64,000 nt of DNA, from positions 62,001 through 126,000 of the forward strand of contig NZ_JAUSVR010000010.1 in assembly GCF_030814815.1 (NCBI RefSeq), in the 5' to 3' direction. The DNA is from Ancylobacter amanitiformis (GTDB lineage Bacteria; Pseudomonadota; Alphaproteobacteria; Rhizobiales; Xanthobacteraceae). Of this stretch, positions 16,153 to 24,776 are shown piece after piece. Every line of letters begins with the position of its first letter. Position 1 is the first letter of the stretch. Made by a program: the position numbers and the translations under genes. Under the pieces are notes generated by a model. It was not told the origin of the DNA, made no database searches, and was given only the letters and a program-made list of their open reading frames with translations.

Positions 16153-18879
16153 TCAGTTCGCGCTCTTGCGCGAGCCGATGAAGGTCTGGAGATCGACCAG
16201 CAGTTCCGGCGTGACCGTGCCGGTGGCAGTGCGACCCTGGTCGGTCTGGAAACGGGTAACGGCCCGGGAGGTGACGGGACCCATGAGGCCGTCGACGTTC
16301 AGGGGGCCGTAGCCCGCCTGGTTCAACATCGTCTGCACCCGTGAAAGCGCCGCCCGCTCGGCCGCGATGTCGCTGGCTGGCGTGGCGGGAAGCGCGGCGA
16401 GCAGATGCGGCCTCGATCGCCCGCGCGTCGGACCCGCCGGCAGATAGGCGAGCGGCAGGGCGGCGACGAGGTGCAGCCGTGCCAGATCGGTCAGCCGCAG
16501 CCGGCCGTCAAGGCTCGCCGCGGCGAGATAGGCGCCGTCCGGCGAGAAGGCCAGCGCGGTGACGAGATCGCCATGGCCGGGCGCGCGCCGCAGGTTCGTA
16601 CCCTCCCGCTCCACCAGGACGAGGCTGCCATCGGCCTGCGCCAGCGCGAAGTCGGCGCCATCCGGCGAGATCGCCACCATGACGACGCGCAGCGCCGGCA
16701 GGAACGGCTCCAGCATCGCCCGGCCCTCGCTCACGCGGCTCGGATCGGCGACATGCAGCGCGCCGGACGGCTCGCGATAGAGGAGGGTGGAGCCATTGGC
16801 GGCGAGCGCGAGCCCGTCCTCCGCCAGCGGCGGCATGGGGCCGGAGCGGGTGGGGTCCGGTCTGGCGCGATAGAGCGTGAGCCCCTGCGCCCCCAGCCCC
16901 TGCGCCCCCACCCTCTGCGGCGTCAGCACGGCGATGACGCTGGCATCGCCATTCAACGCGATCGCGCGCGGGTTCTCCACGTCGATGCGCCCGAGTTCGT
17001 CGATGCGCCCGAGTTCCGCGCCGGACCGCGTGTCGAACACCACCCGCTCGGTGCCCTGGCGGGCGACGAGCCGGGAGCCGTCGGCCGCCAGCGTGGCACC
17101 CCGCCAGCCGGCATTCTCCCGCTGGCGCGTCACCGCGCCGCTGCGGATCGAGTGCCAGAACAGGCGCCCGGCGGCGGGATCGAACAGGACGAGGCTGCGC
17201 CCGCCGCGCGCGAAGGCAAACTGGAAATCGCGCAGCGGCGCCCAACCCGGCGCCGGCGTCTCGATATCGGCGAGGGAGGTATCGTCGAGCGCGTGGATCA
17301 AGATCGTGTTGCCGACCGCCGCGATCAACGCGCCATCCGGGCTGAAGGCGATGCGGTCGATCGGGCCGGCGAAGGCATGACGCCAGATCTCCGTGCCCCC
17401 CGCCACCTCATAGACTGCCGCCCCGGCGTCCTTGTCGCCCCGCACCAGCACGGCGAGGCGGCTGCCATCCGGCGAGAAGACGACCGGGTCGGTCTCTTTC
17501 AGGCCCAGCGCGGACACGTCGATCTGCCGCAGCGTGGTTCCGGTTGGCTCGGCGCTGACCACGAGGTTTGCGGTGTCGCTGTTGACCTCCAGCGCCGCCA
17601 GACGCGTTCCATCGGCGGAGAGCGCCAGCGGTGCGCCGAGCTCGGCGGGCAGAGTCTTCATCGTCGTGCCGCCGCCTTCCGGCGAGCGCCGCAGCCAGGT
17701 GAGGGTGCCGATATCATCGTCCAGTACCAGCGTCGTGCCGTCCGCGCTCAGGGCCGCGATGGCGGTAGGGGCGCGCTCGAAGGCGATGCCGAGCCCGTCA
17801 TCGGTGACCCATCGCGTTCCGGGTGCGACGATGTCGGTGACCGCGCCGGTCTGCACCGGGTAGGTCGGGCTGGCGGCGCGGCTCACGTCGAAAGCCTTGA
17901 GACTGCCATCGGCGAAGGCGGCGACGATCTTGACCGGAGCGGCGGCGTCGCTCGGCGCGCTCACCACCAGATCGACCACCGCCGCGCCGCCGGTGAGGAT
18001 GAGGTTCATGTACTGGTCGGGCGGTACGCCGCCGATCTGCGCGCTGGAGTCGAAGGAGGTGAGATTGCCGGCGCCGTCGCCGACGATCATGCCGGGCGAG
18101 CCAGGTAGAGCTTTGACGATACGCGGATCCTCAACGCCCGACAGCGCGCCCACCTCGGTCGGCGTCGGCGAGAGGAGATCGCGATATTCCACCAGCTGAT
18201 AGGCGGTGATGGGCGCCCGTGGCGGGGCCGGCTGCACATTCGCCCCCTTGGCCTGCGCCCCGTTGGCCTGCGCTTCGCTGAACGGCGCCGGGGAAAACGC
18301 CCCGTCCGGCGGCGCGGCCGCCGGCAGCGCGACGATGAGCGTGCCGCCATTCTCCCCGGAGACGGCGGTCAGCGCCGGCCGCGCCGTCTCTATGCCGCGC
18401 AGACGGTAGGGCGCGCCGCTGCCCTGTTGCTCGCGGGCGCGATCATGGACGATGGCGAGCGGCATGGCGCCGCCGATCTCGCGAAAGCCGACGATTTCGC
18501 CCACGGCCGGCATGGGCGTCCAGGTGGATTCGCCGGAACCTTGCAGCGGCGTGCTGGCATAGGCATCGATCACCATTCCACCTTCGGTGCCGACCATCAG
18601 CAGATGGCTGGATGACACCCAGCCGAGCGCCGTCACCCGGTCCGGCGCGCCGGAAGCATCCTGTAGCCGCGCGTCCAGCACGCGGTGCGCGCCGCTGAGA
18701 TAGAGCCGCACACCCCACGCGCCGGCCAGCGGCAGCAGGATGAGACCGGCGGCGATCAGCATCGGGGTCCGCAGCCCATGGAGCGAGGCCAGACGAGCGC
18801 GCAGCCGCGGCGGCGGGGATTCCGAATGCGCGGGGCGCGGGACGACGGGTGGGGGAGGATTTTCCCGCGGGGCGCTCAT
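16153..18879 (-). CDS. Membrane-anchored beta-propeller (WD40-like) protein with peptidoglycan-binding C-terminus
   Basis: 908 residues. A proline-rich cytoplasmic tail (1-38) is followed by one membrane helix (about 39-63, MLIAAGLILLPLAGAWGVRL). A long region of repeated blades with FSPDGSRLAVL, FSPDGALIAAV and FSPDGAYLAAAS text is typical of WD40-type propellers. The last about 75 residues (LSRVQTMLNQAGYGPLNVDGL then TRFQTDQG) form a PG_binding_1 domain. Topology predicts a periplasmic propeller touching the cell wall. The start overlaps the stop of the preceding gene by 4 bases (ATGA), indicating coupled translation. It could be a scaffold or wall-damage sensor. A short repeated stretch (IDELGRIDELGRID-like) near 17000 shows slippage in the gene. 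Confidence 0.75.
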   Translation of the reverse strand: MSAPRENPPPPVVPRPAHSESPPPRLRARLASLHGLRTPMLIAAGLILLPLAGAWGVRLYLSGAHRVLDARLQDASGAPDRVTALGWVSSSHLLMVGTEGGMVIDAYASTPLQGSGESTWTPMPAVGEIVGFREIGGAMPLAIVHDRAREQQGSGAPYRLRGIETARPALTAVSGENGGTLIVALPAAAPPDGAFSPAPFSEAQANGAQAKGANVQPAPPRAPITAYQLVEYRDLLSPTPTEVGALSGVEDPRIVKALPGSPGMIVGDGAGNLTSFDSSAQIGGVPPDQYMNLILTGGAAVVDLVVSAPSDAAAPVKIVAAFADGSLKAFDVSRAASPTYPVQTGAVTDIVAPGTRWVTDDGLGIAFERAPTAIAALSADGTTLVLDDDIGTLTWLRRSPEGGGTTMKTLPAELGAPLALSADGTRLAALEVNSDTANLVVSAEPTGTTLRQIDVSALGLKETDPVVFSPDGSRLAVLVRGDKDAGAAVYEVAGGTEIWRHAFAGPIDRIAFSPDGALIAAVGNTILIHALDDTSLADIETPAPGWAPLRDFQFAFARGGRSLVLFDPAAGRLFWHSIRSGAVTRQRENAGWRGATLAADGSRLVARQGTERVVFDTRSGAELGRIDELGRIDVENPRAIALNGDASVIAVLTPQRVGAQGLGAQGLTLYRARPDPTRSGPMPPLAEDGLALAANGSTLLYREPSGALHVADPSRVSEGRAMLEPFLPALRVVMVAISPDGADFALAQADGSLVLVEREGTNLRRAPGHGDLVTALAFSPDGAYLAAASLDGRLRLTDLARLHLVAALPLAYLPAGPTRGRSRPHLLAALPATPASDIAAERAALSRVQTMLNQAGYGPLNVDGLMGPVTSRAVTRFQTDQGRTATGTVTPELLVDLQTFIGSRKSAN

Positions 18880-21764
18880 TTGCGGCGCTCCGTTTCCGTT
18901 TCGTCCGATCGAGATGACGAGGAGGCCGGCTCCTCGGACGATAGGATTTCGAAAGGAGAGGGCGGGGCCGGCGCGTCCCCCGGCGTGGTGCCGCCCTCCC
19001 GCTCTTCCGGGGCGACGGTGGTCGCGCTGGCGGTATCCGGTACGGGCTCGGTTCCCTCGGCACGGTTCGTCTCTTCAGGTGCGGCGCGGTGGTGGCGGAT
19101 GATGGCGAGGAGGCCGCCGCACAGCCCCGTTGCCGTGCCATAGGCGAGCAGCGGAAACCAGGCGCCGGGCGGGTGCGGCGCGCTCAACGCGGCCGGCCAC
19201 AGCCAGAAGGCGCCCAGACACCAGGCCAGCGTCAGCCCGATGACGGCGAGGCGCCGCGTGGCCACCTCTCGCAGATGATCGCGGAAGATGCGGGAGAAAG
19301 CGCCCCCGCGCAGCATCGGCACGATGTCGGAACGCTCGGCCAGCCACAGGTCGGCCATGACCGCGTCATGGGGAATGTCCAGTCCGCCCGCTTCGGGTCG
19401 CCAGATCGGCAAATGGCTACCCGCCGGCACGGGAGCGCCGGTGGGCAACGGCGCGCCGTTCAGCATCGTGTCCACCGCGTCGCGGATGCGCTGGCGGCTT
19501 GCCGGTGTCAGCGCCGCGAACAGCGCCCGGCGCAGCCAGTGCGGCATGTGGCCGTTGCGGAACCATGGCAGAAGCGACAATTGCGCCAGTCGCCGCTCGT
19601 CATAAAGTGGCACGGCGAGCGGCCCGAGGCCGATGGTGATGCGCAGCCCGAGATAGAGCGTGATGGCGAAGCGCAGTTGCGGATAGGCGGCCGTGGCCGC
19701 CAGCCAGTGGAAGCCATAGGGCCCGAGCCAGCGCCTGAGGTCGTCGATCAGCGCGGCCTGTTCCCCGGCCGGGGGCTCGGCGTCGGAGGTCAGCACGGGG
19801 TCGTCATAGCGCAGCACGGAAGGACGCGCGGGGATGGCATCGCCGGCCAGCAACTGGTCGCTCGCCTCCAGCCAGTCGACCAGCCGCGTCAGCAGGTCGT
19901 CCTCGCCGCGATCGCCGCCGGCGCGTGTCTGCGGCGGGCGGGCCGCGCGTTCACCGAAGCCGAGCGCCAGATCGTGGAAGCCCTCGGGCGTCGCGCGTCC
20001 GACGATCGCGTCCAGCGCCTGCGCGAGGCGGAACTCGCGCTCGCCCCATTCGCTGAGCGGCAGCGGCGTCAGCAGCATGCGCCGGGGCCACAGCGCCAGT
20101 TCCTCGGCGATGAAGGCATGCGGGCGCTGGGTGAAATAATCCACCAGCTCGGCGCCGTCCGTCACCAGCACGAGCCGCGCCTCGGCGTGCCGCTCGCGCA
20201 GGGCGCGCAGGTCCAGCACGCCCCCGCGCGGATCGCCGTTCACCGTGCGCGGGATCAGCGTGCGCGGGTCGCGATCATAGTCATAGACATCGAGCGAGAC
20301 CCCGCCGCGGGCGATCGCCTCGATGAAGCGGCTGACCCGGTCGCGTTCATGATCGGCCGGATGCAGGCGCGGCACGAGGAAGACATAATGCGCCGAGCGG
20401 GGCGCGCGGCGGGGCACGATGGTGGGGAAGCCGCCGGCCCGCACCGTGGCGCGCACGCTGCGGTCGGCATGGATGCGCCGCGCGATGCCCGGTTCCTGCC
20501 AGGAGATCTGCCGGGCGAGCCGCCGGGCCGGCGGCGGCGCCGTGAGCGCGAGGGCGCCGGCCGGCAGGTTCGCCTCGACGCCGACCCGGCGCGCCTGCGG
20601 ATTGGTGAGCGCGGCGATCAGCGCGGGAAGGAAGCTCGCCGCGCTCCACGCCAGCGCGGCGAGCGCGGGGAGGAAGGCGAGGCCCGCCAGCCAGCCCGGC
20701 CAGGCGGTGGTGGGCGTCGTGCTGTCCATCAGGCCGGCGGCGCCGCTGCGGGCCGGGCTTCTTCCGGCGGCGACGCCCTCCAGCCACCGTGCCAGAAATG
20801 TGTCGTCCGGGGTGGCGCGGTCGAGCGCGGGCCGGTTGAGCGGCGTTGCCGCGCCCTGCTCGGTGGCGACAAAGGCCCAGGCAAAGTGCTGCAGCGCCAG
20901 CGCGCCGCCGGGGTCCAGCGGGATCGCGGCGTCGGGCGGCAGCGGCCAGCGCCGGCGCATGGCCGACAGAAACATCGCGGGCTCGCCGATGCTGTCGGAT
21001 TCGCCGGCATAGATGGCGGCGAGCTGGCGCGGGGTGAGGGCTTCTGCCTGCTGCTGCGCGGTGAGGGCGACGCCGAGCGCCCGGCGGTACTCGTCGCCGA
21101 AGGGGTCGTTCGTCGCGGCGTTCGCGCGGTCGGGCGTGACCATCGGCGAGGGGCGGGCGGTGGCGACGCGGATCGGGGTGCCGGTCCCGTCCGTCGCCGG
21201 GTCGCCTGAAGGTGTGAGGGCGAGATAGAGGCCAACCAGAAGGGTGGCGAGACCGACGGCGAGCGCCCCGCGAATTGCGGGCCGCCGCAGCGCGTTTTTC
21301 AGCCGCTCGACGAGAAGTTCCCGCGTGGAGGGCGGCGGGGGCTCCTCGTGCTCCTCGCGCCACCACGGGTCTTCTACCAGAAGATCGGGAAGGGGCGGGG
21401 GCCGGCCGGCCGGCTCGATGGGGGGCTCGAAGACGCCGGGCAGGTCCTCGCGCGCGGCGATTTCGAGGGCGGCCGCCGATTGCCGCGTCTCGGCCAGAAC
21501 AGGGGAGAGGTAGCGCAGCCAGAGGTCGGCGCTGTCCTCGCCCGGTTGGCGGTGCCAGCCGCGCGCGCCGTTCAGGCCGAATATCGCTGTCACCGCATCG
21601 ATGCGCTGGGCCGGGGAAACGCGCTCCAGCGCGGTGGCAAGGCCGGCGCGGCGCCGCTCCTCCTCGTAGCGGGTGAACAGATCGTCCAGCCGGCGGGCTT
21701 CCGGCACGAAGCGATAGGTGGTCTCGTCCGCCTGCGTCATGTCGGTAGCCATGTCGGTAGCCAT
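18876..21764 (-). CDS. Multi-pass membrane protein with von Willebrand-A-like core, MoxR-associated
   Basis: 962 residues. A cytoplasmic acidic N-terminus is followed by membrane helices at about 165-187, 348-380, 700-720, 835-857 and 863-890, and then an acidic Ser-rich tail. Between about 440 and 600 lies an alpha/beta unit: HYVFLVPRLHPADHERD, then GVSLDVYDYDRDPR and ARLVLVTDGAEL. It resembles the vWA-like domains found beside MoxR ATPases but lacks a clear DxSxS metal site, so it is probably a degenerate vWA fold. It lies 12 bases after moxR and overlaps the propeller gene by 4 bases. MoxR/vWA pairs usually work as chaperone and metal-binding partner. The start is ambiguous: a 12-base duplication gives three in-frame ATGs (21764, 21752, 21740). 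Function inferred from neighbours. Confidence 0.62.
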   Translation of the reverse strand: MATDMATDMTQADETTYRFVPEARRLDDLFTRYEEERRRAGLATALERVSPAQRIDAVTAIFGLNGARGWHRQPGEDSADLWLRYLSPVLAETRQSAAALEIAAREDLPGVFEPPIEPAGRPPPLPDLLVEDPWWREEHEEPPPPSTRELLVERLKNALRRPAIRGALAVGLATLLVGLYLALTPSGDPATDGTGTPIRVATARPSPMVTPDRANAATNDPFGDEYRRALGVALTAQQQAEALTPRQLAAIYAGESDSIGEPAMFLSAMRRRWPLPPDAAIPLDPGGALALQHFAWAFVATEQGAATPLNRPALDRATPDDTFLARWLEGVAAGRSPARSGAAGLMDSTTPTTAWPGWLAGLAFLPALAALAWSAASFLPALIAALTNPQARRVGVEANLPAGALALTAPPPARRLARQISWQEPGIARRIHADRSVRATVRAGGFPTIVPRRAPRSAHYVFLVPRLHPADHERDRVSRFIEAIARGGVSLDVYDYDRDPRTLIPRTVNGDPRGGVLDLRALRERHAEARLVLVTDGAELVDYFTQRPHAFIAEELALWPRRMLLTPLPLSEWGEREFRLAQALDAIVGRATPEGFHDLALGFGERAARPPQTRAGGDRGEDDLLTRLVDWLEASDQLLAGDAIPARPSVLRYDDPVLTSDAEPPAGEQAALIDDLRRWLGPYGFHWLAATAAYPQLRFAITLYLGLRITIGLGPLAVPLYDERRLAQLSLLPWFRNGHMPHWLRRALFAALTPASRQRIRDAVDTMLNGAPLPTGAPVPAGSHLPIWRPEAGGLDIPHDAVMADLWLAERSDIVPMLRGGAFSRIFRDHLREVATRRLAVIGLTLAWCLGAFWLWPAALSAPHPPGAWFPLLAYGTATGLCGGLLAIIRHHRAAPEETNRAEGTEPVPDTASATTVAPEEREGGTTPGDAPAPPSPFEILSSEEPASSSSRSDETETERRK

Positions 21765-21776
21765 GTCCGTGCCACC

Positions 21777-22817
21777 CTAGCCGCCCTGGCGGACCCAGCG
21801 TTCGATGAGGGCGCCGAATTCGGCCCGGTCGTTCTTGAGCTTGGCCAGCGCCGCGGTCGTCGCGCCGAGCCGCGTGTCGAGCGGGGGCGGATGCTGATCA
21901 CGGGGATAGGCGACCAGCGCGGCGGCGTCGATCATCTCGGAAATGCCGGGCTTCTTGTCGAGCCGCAGCCCGCGAAAATCCTGCAGCAGCGCAATCAGCG
22001 CGTCGCGCTCCTCATCAGGCAGGGTCAGGGGCGCCCCGCCCCCCAACAGGCGTTTTTCCAACCCGCTGGCGATGATGCGCCGCAGCACGCCGGCCTCGGG
22101 AAAGGCGATCTCGTGGAAGACGCAGCGGCGCAGGAAGGCGTCGGGCAGCTGGCGTTCCTCATTGGAGGTGATGACGATGATCGGCCGGCGCTGGGGCGGG
22201 ATGCCGCCCGGCGTTTCCGGCGCGGCGGCCGCGGGGCCGCCATCGCGCCGCCCGAGTTCGGGCACGCGAAAGGCGAGGTCCTCGATCTCGCGCAGGAGAT
22301 CATTGGGAAAATCGCGCGAGGCCTTGTCCACCTCGTCGATGATCACCACCGAGCGGGTCGGCATTCCGGGGTGGGTATAGGCGCGCCGCCCTTCCAGCAG
22401 ATGGGCGACCTCGTGGGGGGCGTGGGCATCGAGTATCGCCTCGCCCAGCGCCTCGAACTCGATGTAGTCGGCGACGTCGGCCTGCCCGCCCGCGCGCCCC
22501 GCCTGCGCATCGCGGAAGCGCCCGATCGCGTCATAGGTATAGAACAGGTCGCGCGCCTCGGAGTTGGACTTGGTCGAGAAGAAATGCACGCGCGGGATGC
22601 CCAGCCGACGGGCGATGGCATAGCCCAGCTCGGTCTTGCCGCAGCCCGGCTCGCCGGATACGAGCAGCGGCCGACCAAGGCCGATGGCGACGTCGATGGC
22701 GGCGACCAGCGCCTCGGTGAAGATATAGCCGCGGCCCTTGTCACGCACCGGGCGTCCGTTCTCGCGGATCTCGCTTTCCGGCGCGGATGCGGCCTGCGAG
22801 AAGCTGTTGAACCACAT
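21777..22817 (-). CDS. MoxR-family AAA+ ATPase
   Basis: 346 residues. Walker A is GEPGCGKT (55-62), Walker B VVIIDE (157-162), sensor 1 is ITSNEE (about 216-221), and candidate arginine fingers are Arg230/231 (AFLRRC). Insertions around 100-150 and 190-212 distinguish it from housekeeping MoxR. It would use ATP to remodel a partner, most simply the vWA-like membrane protein encoded 12 bases downstream. GGGGGAAG precedes the ATG. The gene begins 10 bases after the stop of the trypsin-like protease gene, which places it in the same operon. MoxR with a vWA-like protein and a trypsin-like protein matches the described logic of NTP-dependent bacterial conflict systems. Confidence 0.9.
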   Translation of the reverse strand: MWFNSFSQAASAPESEIRENGRPVRDKGRGYIFTEALVAAIDVAIGLGRPLLVSGEPGCGKTELGYAIARRLGIPRVHFFSTKSNSEARDLFYTYDAIGRFRDAQAGRAGGQADVADYIEFEALGEAILDAHAPHEVAHLLEGRRAYTHPGMPTRSVVIIDEVDKASRDFPNDLLREIEDLAFRVPELGRRDGGPAAAAPETPGGIPPQRRPIIVITSNEERQLPDAFLRRCVFHEIAFPEAGVLRRIIASGLEKRLLGGGAPLTLPDEERDALIALLQDFRGLRLDKKPGISEMIDAAALVAYPRDQHPPPLDTRLGATTAALAKLKNDRAEFGALIERWVRQGG

Positions 22818-22827
22818 ATCTTCCCCC

Positions 22828-24519
22828 TCATCCGCCGGACTGGCCGTCCAGCCAGCTGCGCAGGACCGGCATCAGCCGCTTTTCCGCATCCATCATCGGC
22901 AATTGCCGGGTGGCCAGCGCCTTGTCGACATCGGCCTTGAGTTCGCCCTCCGGTAATTGCCAGGCGGTCTCCAGCGCGCGGCACCACGCACCGAGCTCGA
23001 CGCTGCTGATGTCGTCGAGGCACAGGCACAGGCCGGCCCCCGGGGGCCTTTCGTCGATCTTCCACAGCGCGCCGAGCGCGGCGCGCAGCTTCTGGTTGGG
23101 GTCAGGCGCACCCTTGGCGAGCTGGTCGTAATAGATGACGAAAATCTGCAGCCGGTCGGGGTTCGACAGGCTGCCGGCGAGTTTGGCAATCTCGCGCACC
23201 AGCACCTTCTCGCGCCGCAGGTCCACATTGCGGATCTCGACCACCGCCTCGACCAGCTGTGGCCGGGTCTCGGAGGCGATCACCTCCAGGTCGCGCCGGA
23301 GCATGTCCAGCGCGATGGGCAATTTGCGGTCGGCGCGCGGCCAGGTGAGGTTGGCGAAGGTCCATGTCTCGTCCGGCCGGTCCTTCGGCAGCGGATTGAG
23401 AAAGGCCGCCATGCCCTCGCGCTGGGCCCGCAGGTCCTTTTCGTCACGCACCAGCGACCAACGGGCGATGCGCCGCAGGAACTTGCCGTGGTGATCGACA
23501 TGCCGGCAGGACAGCACATGCAGCATGCCGCGATCCTGCGAGGAGGGGCGGCGCAGGTAGCAGAGGTCGCGCTCAGCTTCGTCGCGATCCATCAGGATGG
23601 CGGCGGCCTGCAGCCGACCCTCCGCCATGTCACGGGCGACGCGGATCTCGCGGGTGGCGCGGGAGATGCGCGGGGCGGCGGTGGCGCGCGGGGGCACCAC
23701 GCCCAGCAGTCCGCCATGGCCGGTAGCGGTGAGATGGCGCACGATGGCCGCCACCGGGATGGCCTGGTTCCACTTGCCGCGAAAGTCGATATCGGCGTCG
23801 GGGTCGCCGGCATGGTGGAGGGCGATGAAGTTGAAGTTCATGTCATAGCAGGCCGCGCCCGAGGAGCCCTTGAAGGTCATCGCGTCGTGGCGCAGGCGCA
23901 GATCCGTGTCGATGAGGCTGAGCACCTTGCCGGAGGACCATTTCAGCGGCATCGCGCGGTAGCTCGCGCCCAGCATCCGCCGCTCCACCGGGTGCTGCCA
24001 GATCTGCAGCGGCGTGCCCGGCACGACGGGGCGCTCCCGTTCGAGGGGAATGGTGAGCCAGCCGCGCATCGCCCCGCCGGCATCGGTGGCGAGCGGCTCG
24101 AAGCCGATGCTCCTGTCCAGCTTGATGATGGCGAAATCCAGCTTGTCCGGCTCGAAGCCGGTGTCGGTGCCGCTTTCATCCTTCTCGCTGAACCGGCTCA
24201 GCACAACCGGCCAGTCCGCCGCGAAGCCGGCACGGTGGCCGGCCGCCTCCCTGGGGGCGCCGATATCGGAGCCGAAATCGAAGCGGCAGGAGGCCTCCCG
24301 ATAGCGCTCGGGCTCCGCCAGCAGGCGCTGCACCACATGGAAATTGGTCAGCACCTTGTCGGGGCCGATCAGCACCCCGCTGCCGAAGCTGCCCTTGCAG
24401 CTTTCGATGGCGCAGGTCCAGGCGATGCGCTCCATCGCGCGCCGCTGCGGCTCGTCGCCGGACCAGAACCGGGACAAAGGGTCGACGCTGACCTCGAGGC
24501 CGTTCTCGGCTATGCCCAT
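22828..24519 (-). CDS. Trypsin-like serine protease with a C-terminal conflict-system-like domain
   Basis: 563 residues from the ATG at 24519; earlier codons encode an unlikely basic leader. The chymotrypsin-fold triad is present: His61 (LTNFHVV), Asp128 (KLDFAIIKLD) and Ser220 (FKGSSGAACYD), with no signal peptide. Residues about 290-563 contain ILMDRDEAERDLCYL, then SCRHVDHHGKFLRR and a final GLCLCLDDIS segment. This resembles the inactive-STAND (iSTAND) or VMAP-type modules joined to trypsin domains in MoxR-vWA conflict systems, but I assign it only tentatively. It is the first gene of the five-gene operon. A plausible role is a sensor or effector protease held inactive until MoxR-dependent activation. 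Confidence 0.8.
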   Translation of the reverse strand: MGIAENGLEVSVDPLSRFWSGDEPQRRAMERIAWTCAIESCKGSFGSGVLIGPDKVLTNFHVVQRLLAEPERYREASCRFDFGSDIGAPREAAGHRAGFAADWPVVLSRFSEKDESGTDTGFEPDKLDFAIIKLDRSIGFEPLATDAGGAMRGWLTIPLERERPVVPGTPLQIWQHPVERRMLGASYRAMPLKWSSGKVLSLIDTDLRLRHDAMTFKGSSGAACYDMNFNFIALHHAGDPDADIDFRGKWNQAIPVAAIVRHLTATGHGGLLGVVPPRATAAPRISRATREIRVARDMAEGRLQAAAILMDRDEAERDLCYLRRPSSQDRGMLHVLSCRHVDHHGKFLRRIARWSLVRDEKDLRAQREGMAAFLNPLPKDRPDETWTFANLTWPRADRKLPIALDMLRRDLEVIASETRPQLVEAVVEIRNVDLRREKVLVREIAKLAGSLSNPDRLQIFVIYYDQLAKGAPDPNQKLRAALGALWKIDERPPGAGLCLCLDDISSVELGAWCRALETAWQLPEGELKADVDKALATRQLPMMDAEKRLMPVLRSWLDGQSGG

Positions 24520-24776
24520 GCCGCCCCCCGCCGAACAGGCGAGCCCGCGTGCCCTGCGGAGGAAGCTTAACACAGCGACGCGTGCGTGCAGTAGTCCCGC
24601 GGCGGCGGGCTCGCTCGCTTCGTGCCGTTGCGGCTTGTCACGCCATGAAGCTGGGGAATGCAGGCGTGGATTGTGTTTCGCCGCCGGCGGCAATTCGGCT
24701 ATAGGGTTTTTGCGTTCCGCGCGCCCTGTGCGGGGGACACGCTCGCGCTGCCTCAACCCGACGAGCCAACAGCCTG

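Noticed and set aside
19089-21209. 706-codon plus-strand frame opposite the vWA-like gene
   Set aside because: Compositionally biased shadow; the opposite frame has membrane helices and operon overlaps on both ends.
9086-24519. Prophage or integrative element carrying the lysozyme-like gene
   Set aside because: No integrase, phage structural gene, tRNA site or direct flanking repeat is visible; composition matches the chromosome.
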